Source of the DNA: Desulfobacter curvatus DSM 3379
Lineage (GTDB): Bacteria; Desulfobacterota; Desulfobacteria; Desulfobacterales; Desulfobacteraceae
Reading direction: 5' to 3'
DNA: 64,000 bases
Assembly (NCBI RefSeq): GCF_000373985.1
Contig: NZ_KB893057.1
Location: 1-64,000, forward strand
Shown here: positions 58,700 to 64,000 of the stretch, piece after piece
Layout of the letters: each line of letters opens with the position of its first letter
Position numbering within the stretch: the first letter of the stretch is position 1
The notes under the pieces: model-generated
The model's database searches: none
Told to the model about the DNA's origin: nothing
The model's input: only the letters and a program-made list of their open reading frames with translations
Position numbers and translations under genes: made by a program

Positions 58700-61657
58700 A
58701 TGCCGCGGCGCTCGTTTAGTATTCGCACCAAGCTCATTGCTATTTTTGTTTTGATAAAAGTTCTTCCTCTGGTGGCGTTAGCCTGGTTTTCCTGGCATGT
58801 TATTTCAGATCTGGCAGATACATTGAAAAAACAGACCGAACAGGTGGCCCAGGATACCAATAAGCTTGTCGGCGGTATTGCGGATATGGCGACAAACAAC
58901 TCCATTGAGGCGTTGGATGACCGCTCGCGGCAAGCTATTGAACGACTGACCACAGATACGGCACGGCAGGTGGCCGATTTTTTATACGATCGTGATGTGG
59001 ATATCCGGTTGGCCGCCCAACTTACACCGGGGAAAAAGGCATTTCAGACATTTTTATCCGGGCGAACCCGCAAGGTGGTCATGGATGACGGCAAATGGAA
59101 AATGAATGAAGACGGGACTAAATGGGTCTCTGCGGACCCGGCCCCTGTGCAGTACAAAGAAGTGACGGCTAGGATCGAAGATAACCGGAACCAGTTTCAT
59201 TACCGTCCGCCGGAAGCCACAGGCGTGATTGAGTATCGCCCCCTGTATCTTGAAATGACATATGTGGATTTGTCGGGCATGGAAAAATTTAAGGTTTCCA
59301 ACACCCGCCTTTTACCTGAGACGCTATTGGATGTGTCAAAAAAGGAAAACACATTTTGTAAGGCAGAAACGTATTTTGAATCCTTGAAAAAACTTAAACC
59401 CGGTCAGATTTATGTCTCCGATGTCATTGGGGCCTATGTGAAAGGCTTTTTACCCGGCGGCGTCTACAGCAAAGCCCGGGCCGAAAAAGCGGGTATTGCA
59501 TTTGAACCGGAAAAATCCGGATATGCAGGACTTGAAAACCCTTTAGGTATTCGTTTTAATGGCCTGGTGCGATGGGCCACTGCGGTTGTTATCAAAGGTA
59601 GAATAACAGGGTTTGTCACCTTGGCCCTGGACCATATCCATATCATGGAGTTTACCGATCATGTTATCCCCACCAATGACCGGTATTGTATTACATCCGA
59701 TGCCGGGTCCGGCAATTATGCGTTCATGTGGGATTATAAAGGGCGAAATATTTCCCATCCCAGGGATTATTTTATTGTGGGATATGATTCTGAAACCGGT
59801 CAACAAACCGTTCCATGGCTGGAAGAATCGCTTTATGACAAGTGGCTTTCATGCAATTGTTCCATGTCGGAATTTGAAACACAGGTTCCCTGGTTTGATG
59901 CCCAGTCTTTAAAGAAAAAACCTGCCAAAGACCTGACACAGCAAGGATTTTTGGGTCTGGATGGGCGGTTTCTTAATTTCGCCCCCCAGTGCACGGGTTG
60001 GCATACCTTAACCCAGCATGGGGGCTCCGGATCATTTCTTATTTTCTGGAGCAAGCTGTGGAAATTGACCACTGCGGCGGCCATTCCTTATTACACCGGC
60101 CACTACGGTGATCACCCCAGGGGGTTTGGATATGTCACCATTGGGGCCAATGTGGATGAATTTCATAAACCTGCGGTGCATACTGCGGCCATAATCAAGT
60201 CCACCCGAAAAGATTTTGAAACAAACCTTATTGCGCAAAAAGAACACAATCAGGCTTATCTTCGCAGCAGTCTTCATGACACCGCCATTAAAATGACTTT
60301 ATCCACAGGTATCATGATCGTATTGGTCATTTTCATTGCCCTGTGGATGGCTGCAGCCCTGACCGGAAAAATCACCAAGATGATTTGGGGCATCAATAAT
60401 TTCCAGAAAAGGGACATGGATTTTCGCCTTGAAGAAACATCCAATGATGAGATAGGTCAACTGACCTCTTCTTTTAATGAGATGGCAGACAGCATCCAGC
60501 AATACCTGTCGGTCGTGGAGGATGCAAAAAAAAATACCGAACTTGCCAATGCGCGTTTAAAGCAGGAGGTTATTGAGCGAAAAGCGGCCCAGGTTGAATT
60601 ATCCTTGCACCGGGATCAGCTTGAGGAGATGGTCAAAAAAAGAACAGCACAGCTTGAGGCTCAGATCCATGAACGTGAACGGGCCGAAGAAGAATTGATG
60701 CAATCCGAGAAGATGGCGGCTTTAGGTCAACTTATTGCCGGTATTGCCCATGAGATCAATACCCCCATGGGAGCCATTAAGTCCTCAGGGAGCAATATTT
60801 TAGCTTTTCATGAAAAATTACAAAAAGACATACCGGATCTAATCAAAACGTTGACAGATCAGCATCTGCCGCTTTTTTTCGCCCTGTTAAACCAGTCCCC
60901 CCACAAGGCTGTGTTAAGAACCAGCCGGGAGGAACGTAAATTGATTCGATCACTTAATGACACTTTGAGTGGGGCCGGCATTGAAGGTGGCCGGCAAATG
61001 GCATTTTTTCTGGTGCAGATGAATGTGCATGACCAATGGGAAATGTTCAAGCCGCTATTACTTCATCCGGAATCTGAATTTATCCTTGAGACCGCTTACA
61101 GTCTTCATTCCATTACCAGTAACACCACAAATATTAACCAGGCTGTGGACCGGGTCAGCAAAATTGTTTATGCTCTGAAATCGTATATCCGCCAGAGTGA
61201 TACCAATGAAAAGATAGAGACCGATATTATTGACAGCATTGAAACTGTGTTGACCATTTACCACAATCAGATCAAACAAAGCACCGAACTTGTCCGGGAG
61301 TATGATACGGTTGAACCCATACTCGGATATCCGGATGAACTTAGTCAGGTCTGGACAAATCTGGTATATAATGCCCTGCAGGCCATGGATTATAAAGGCA
61401 TCCTGACCATCCGGGTAAAAAGTTTGGAAAACCATGTGCAAATTTGCGTTGCAGATACCGGCTGCGGCATCCCGGAAGAGAACAAAAGAAAGATTTTCCA
61501 ACCCTTTTTCACCACCAAGAAAAGAGGCGAGGGCAGTGGATTAGGCCTTGACATTGTGGCTAAAATCATCAAAAAACATGACGGTCAAATAGACTTGGAG
61601 TCTGAAGTGGGGAAAGGAACAACCTTTACCGTTTTACTTCCACGAAATAAGGATTAA
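58700..61657 (+). CDS. Membrane sensor histidine kinase with large periplasmic domain
   Basis: A 985-residue kinase. One helix at about 12-34, then a periplasmic input domain of some 500 residues (Cache-like in its layout, with several Cys and Trp), a second helix near 535-557, HAMP (KITKMIWGINNFQKRDMDFRLEETSNDEIGQL), a coiled coil, the histidine box IAGIAHEINTPMGAIKSSG, and the ATPase domain (NLVYNALQAM, DTGCGIPEENKRKIFQPFFTTKKRGEGSGLGLDIVAKII). Between box and ATPase lies an unusually long insert. AGGAG precedes the ATG at 58700; the TTG frame from 58685 is rejected. It is co-transcribed with the receiver-GGDEF protein two bases downstream. Input signal unknown. Confidence 0.9.
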   Translation: MPRRSFSIRTKLIAIFVLIKVLPLVALAWFSWHVISDLADTLKKQTEQVAQDTNKLVGGIADMATNNSIEALDDRSRQAIERLTTDTARQVADFLYDRDVDIRLAAQLTPGKKAFQTFLSGRTRKVVMDDGKWKMNEDGTKWVSADPAPVQYKEVTARIEDNRNQFHYRPPEATGVIEYRPLYLEMTYVDLSGMEKFKVSNTRLLPETLLDVSKKENTFCKAETYFESLKKLKPGQIYVSDVIGAYVKGFLPGGVYSKARAEKAGIAFEPEKSGYAGLENPLGIRFNGLVRWATAVVIKGRITGFVTLALDHIHIMEFTDHVIPTNDRYCITSDAGSGNYAFMWDYKGRNISHPRDYFIVGYDSETGQQTVPWLEESLYDKWLSCNCSMSEFETQVPWFDAQSLKKKPAKDLTQQGFLGLDGRFLNFAPQCTGWHTLTQHGGSGSFLIFWSKLWKLTTAAAIPYYTGHYGDHPRGFGYVTIGANVDEFHKPAVHTAAIIKSTRKDFETNLIAQKEHNQAYLRSSLHDTAIKMTLSTGIMIVLVIFIALWMAAALTGKITKMIWGINNFQKRDMDFRLEETSNDEIGQLTSSFNEMADSIQQYLSVVEDAKKNTELANARLKQEVIERKAAQVELSLHRDQLEEMVKKRTAQLEAQIHERERAEEELMQSEKMAALGQLIAGIAHEINTPMGAIKSSGSNILAFHEKLQKDIPDLIKTLTDQHLPLFFALLNQSPHKAVLRTSREERKLIRSLNDTLSGAGIEGGRQMAFFLVQMNVHDQWEMFKPLLLHPESEFILETAYSLHSITSNTTNINQAVDRVSKIVYALKSYIRQSDTNEKIETDIIDSIETVLTIYHNQIKQSTELVREYDTVEPILGYPDELSQVWTNLVYNALQAMDYKGILTIRVKSLENHVQICVADTGCGIPEENKRKIFQPFFTTKKRGEGSGLGLDIVAKIIKKHDGQIDLESEVGKGTTFTVLLPRNKD

Positions 61658-61659
61658 CT

Positions 61660-62676
61660 ATGGCTGATACGACCACAGAGATTGCTATTTTATGTGTGGA
61701 TGATGAACCCATTGTCACTGAAAGCCTTCGGTCTTTATTTTATAAATCGTTAAAAGACGTTGCCGTGATTGAAGTTGCACACAGTGCCGAAGAGGCCATG
61801 GAAGTCATTGAAGAGTTTATAGATGACGGCATTGACCTACAGGTGGTGATTTCCGATTATATTATGCCCGGCATCAAGGGCGATGAACTGCTGGTTAACA
61901 TTCACAGCAAACTGCCTAAGGTTAAAAAGATTTTGCTCACCGGTCAAAGTGATATTGATGGTATTCGGCAAGCCATCAATAAGGCCCAGCTTTACCGTTT
62001 TCTTGAAAAGCCATGGAGCAATGATGACATGATTTTAACCATCCAAAGTGCCCTGACCGCTTATGATCAAGAGGCCCGCCTTGAAAATAAAAACCGTCAG
62101 TTAATAAAACTTAATCAAGAGCTTGAGGCCAAGGTACAGGAAAGAACCCGGGAGCTGGAACAAAAAAATAGGGAGCTGGAGCGCCTGGCCACTTTTGACC
62201 AGCTCACAGGCTTGGTCAACCGGGCTAAACTTGACGAAGTGCTCACGGCTGAATTAATCCGCTCTAACCGGTATGGTAACTCTCTTGGTTTGATCATGGT
62301 GGATATCGATCATTTCAAAGTGGTTAATGATACCCATGGCCATCAGGTTGGAGACCAAGTCCTTCGATTGTTTGCCGAACAGCTTAGGCATGGGGTGCGT
62401 GATGCGGATGTTCCCGGGCGTTGGGGCGGAGAAGAGTTTTTAATTATTTGTCCGGAGTCAGATCTGCATGGGGTGGTGACATTAGCCCAGTCCCTGAGGA
62501 AACGCGTCCGGAATCATGAAGTTGAAGGCGTGGGCAAAAAAACAGCCAGCTTTGGGGTTACGGTATTTGAGAAAAAGGATACGATTGCAACCATTATCAG
62601 CAGAGTTGACAAGGCGTTGTACATGGCCAAGGTGGCAGGACGGAACCGGGTGGAATGTGTGATGCCGGGCGTTTGA
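61660..62676 (+). CDS. Response regulator with GGDEF output
   Basis: A 338-residue protein. The receiver domain has the acidic pair Asp14-Asp15, phosphoacceptor Asp66 (VVISDYIMPG) and Lys in FLEKPW. A coiled-coil linker (NQELEAKVQERTRELEQKNRELERL) joins it to a GGDEF domain (FDQLTGLVNRAKLDEVL, IDHFKVVNDTHGHQVGD, WGGEEF). Phosphorylation by the kinase just upstream likely switches cyclic di-GMP synthesis. The gene ends nine bases from the convergent permease gene. Confidence 0.93.
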   Translation: MADTTTEIAILCVDDEPIVTESLRSLFYKSLKDVAVIEVAHSAEEAMEVIEEFIDDGIDLQVVISDYIMPGIKGDELLVNIHSKLPKVKKILLTGQSDIDGIRQAINKAQLYRFLEKPWSNDDMILTIQSALTAYDQEARLENKNRQLIKLNQELEAKVQERTRELEQKNRELERLATFDQLTGLVNRAKLDEVLTAELIRSNRYGNSLGLIMVDIDHFKVVNDTHGHQVGDQVLRLFAEQLRHGVRDADVPGRWGGEEFLIICPESDLHGVVTLAQSLRKRVRNHEVEGVGKKTASFGVTVFEKKDTIATIISRVDKALYMAKVAGRNRVECVMPGV

Positions 62677-62690
62677 AAAATAGTTCAAAC
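62671..62690. terminator. Small hairpin spanning two convergent stops
   Basis: GTTTGAA (62671-62677) pairs with TTCAAAC (62684-62690) around AAATAG. It covers the stop codons of the regulator and of the permease gene and might end both transcripts. Confidence 0.35.
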
Positions 62691-63917
62691 ACGGGCCATC
62701 GCCTCCACCGGAGTAATTCTTGCCGCCTTGATTGCCGGATACAGGCAGACAAGGACGCCCAACCCCATAATGACGGCATTCACGTAACAGATATCTTTGA
62801 TCGTAAAAAACGGGAATACCATCCGTCCCATGCCCCAGAACTCAGATCCCTGGGCCATGAAGGACATATCAATCCCGCCGGAAAAAAGATAAAGGGTTAA
62901 AAGTCCTAAAAGATTACCCACCACAAGGCCGATCATAAGAAGAATAAGGCACTCCAGTAACACGTTGATAATGATTCTTACAGGTTTAAGTCCCAGCGCT
63001 TTGAGCAGCCCGAATTCCCGGGTTCTTTCCAGGACTGCCATGAGCATGGTATTGACCAGTCCGAACGCCATGGCAATGAAAATGACCAGGTACCAGAGCA
63101 GCATAAATCGGTCAAACATTCCCAGATAGCCCTTGAGCAAAGGCAGCATATCCATCCATGTCAACGCGCAAAGATCCCGGGGCAGGTTTTGACGAATAGT
63201 CCCAAGTACCCTATTCAACCCTTGGGAATCCATGCCGGTGCTGTCGGGCAGGCGCACACAGGCTAAAGAAATGTCGTCTTTTATTCCCAGAAGCGTCTGG
63301 GCTGCCCTTAGCGTAATGAAAACATATTGTTTTTCAGTGGACTGCATTTCAGCTTTAAAGGTTCCCCTGATTTTAAAGGCCCTGGACGCGGTTTCCCGGT
63401 TTGCACCCTGGGTCATGAGCACCAGCTTTCGGCCGATTTTTGTCTCAAAATTGTTTAAAAGAGTCTCCCCCACCACGATTCCATGGTCGTCGCCGGGTGC
63501 CAGCAGCTCTCCTTTGGGAGTAATATCCCCGTAAAATGAGAGGTTCGGTTCTTTTTCAGGGTCAATGCCCAGAATGGTGATACCCTGGGAGTTTCCGGCA
63601 TTGGCGGCCACACCGTTCACCTGGATGCGAAACGCCCACAACGCCCCTTTGGGCAGGCTTTGGTCCAGCAATTCCGCCACAGGGGCCGGGTGGGTGATCC
63701 GATTCTCAACTGACGGATCTTCCCGGAACATGGCATTTTGGATCTGGATGTGGCCGGTCAGCGTGTTTAATGCGTTTTCCAGGGTGGAAGCCATCATACC
63801 CCGGGACAGGGCGCTGAAGGCCAGCATGGTCCATGCCCCGATGACCACGGCAACCAGAATGATGCCGGTCCTTTTGGGATTGCGCCAGATATTGCGCCAG
63901 GCCATGAGAATTTGCAT
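62685..63917 (-). CDS. FtsX/MacB-type ABC transporter permease
   Basis: A 410-residue inner-membrane protein with four helices: one near residues 18-38 (RTGIILVAVVIGAWTMLAFSALSRG), then a MacB-like periplasmic domain, and three near the C-terminus (MLLWYLVIFIAMAFGLVNTML, FGLLKALGLKPVRIIINVLLECLILLMIGLVVGNLLGLL, VIMGLGVLVCLYPAIKAARITPVEAMARV). The ending is the classic FtsX family signature. GGAGA precedes the ATG. Likely works with the ATPase at 57908 and a paralogous permease beginning beyond the window. Confidence 0.9.
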   Translation of the reverse strand: MQILMAWRNIWRNPKRTGIILVAVVIGAWTMLAFSALSRGMMASTLENALNTLTGHIQIQNAMFREDPSVENRITHPAPVAELLDQSLPKGALWAFRIQVNGVAANAGNSQGITILGIDPEKEPNLSFYGDITPKGELLAPGDDHGIVVGETLLNNFETKIGRKLVLMTQGANRETASRAFKIRGTFKAEMQSTEKQYVFITLRAAQTLLGIKDDISLACVRLPDSTGMDSQGLNRVLGTIRQNLPRDLCALTWMDMLPLLKGYLGMFDRFMLLWYLVIFIAMAFGLVNTMLMAVLERTREFGLLKALGLKPVRIIINVLLECLILLMIGLVVGNLLGLLTLYLFSGGIDMSFMAQGSEFWGMGRMVFPFFTIKDICYVNAVIMGLGVLVCLYPAIKAARITPVEAMARV

Positions 63918-63926
63918 GATCTCTCC

Positions 63927-64000
63927 TTATACGGCTCGCATGGCCTCAACGGGTTTGATGCCATGCACTTTGAATGCCGGGTACAAGGCTGTTAGGATGG
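63927..64000 (-). CDS. Second FtsX-type permease, C-terminal end only (partial)
   Basis: The minus-strand frame runs off the window edge and reads ILTALYPAFKVHGIKPVEAMRAV before the stop at 63927-63929, the same C-terminal signature as the preceding permease. Its stop is nine bases from the start of that gene, so they are co-transcribed. Confidence 0.8.
   Translation of the reverse strand, partial: ILTALYPAFKVHGIKPVEAMRAV

Noticed and set aside
1..64000. CRISPR array
   Set aside because: No regularly spaced direct repeats of 24-40 bases with unique spacers were seen anywhere in the window.

Overview
The window looks like a chromosomal segment of a strictly anaerobic sulfate-reducing bacterium of the Desulfobacterota, most likely Desulfobacterales. 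The inference rests on gene content: formate-tetrahydrofolate ligase and FolD (one-carbon/Wood-Ljungdahl enzymes), a DsrP-type quinol-interacting membrane subunit, a tungsten-type aldehyde:ferredoxin oxidoreductase, a fused B12-dependent acyl-CoA mutase (IcmF), a PPi-dependent phosphofructokinase and a LUD-domain protein. No rRNA or other definitive marker is present, so the genus is open.

Layout. 1-4.3 kb: an orphan TAXI binding protein, an ExeA-like ATPase and a cold-shock/DUF1294 fusion protein, separated by repeat-rich spacers. 4.3-13.9 kb: a conserved housekeeping block (epd-like dehydrogenase, fhs, folD, DUF1844 protein, ispE, tRNA-Gln, prs, rplY, pth, carD family, rluD family). 14.1-20.2 kb: a giant AsmA/DUF748 envelope protein, a LUD protein and, convergent to them, a DNA polymerase IV fused to an acylphosphatase. 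20.3-25.0 kb: a YejA-like peptide-binding lipoprotein with two ATPases but no permeases, split by a cold-shock gene. 25.2-33.3 kb: a SurA-like pair, mgtE, recO, a GHMP kinase, a small PC4-like protein, a nucleoside phosphorylase and ligA, nearly all overlapping or closely packed. 33.5-36.9 kb: an aldehyde oxidoreductase with two ubiquitin-like sulfur-carrier proteins and an E1-like activating enzyme, behind a strong promoter and a structured leader. 36.9-46.5 kb: icmF and ftsY (minus), a GGDEF protein and PPi-phosphofructokinase (plus), and a solitary dsrP (minus). 46.8-50.1 kb: a 1.08-kDa-residue-scale (about 1,080 residue) MalT/BTAD-type regulator.

50.1-56.4 kb is the accessory part: a decayed AhpD-like fragment, a translationally coupled kinase-fold/dual-specificity phosphatase pair, a divergent cytosolic metallophosphoesterase, a Tat-exported metallophosphoesterase, a tiny membrane protein beside a REP-like palindrome, and a TIR-domain protein. 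This is the best place in the window for an undescribed signalling or defence module. 56.5-64 kb: an outer-membrane beta-barrel protein, a LolD/MacB-type ATPase and FtsX-type permeases on the minus strand, with a histidine kinase plus receiver-GGDEF operon on the plus strand inserted between ATPase and permeases.

Two dispersed repeat families recur between genes. Family A (145 bp, two copies) is a palindromic MITE-like element with TA at both ends and a conserved six-codon mini-ORF. Family B (about 60 bp, five copies) has two hairpins with what look like compensatory base changes. Start codons were adjusted from the longest reading frame wherever a better Shine-Dalgarno/ATG combination was visible; all function assignments come from reading motifs by eye, with no database search.
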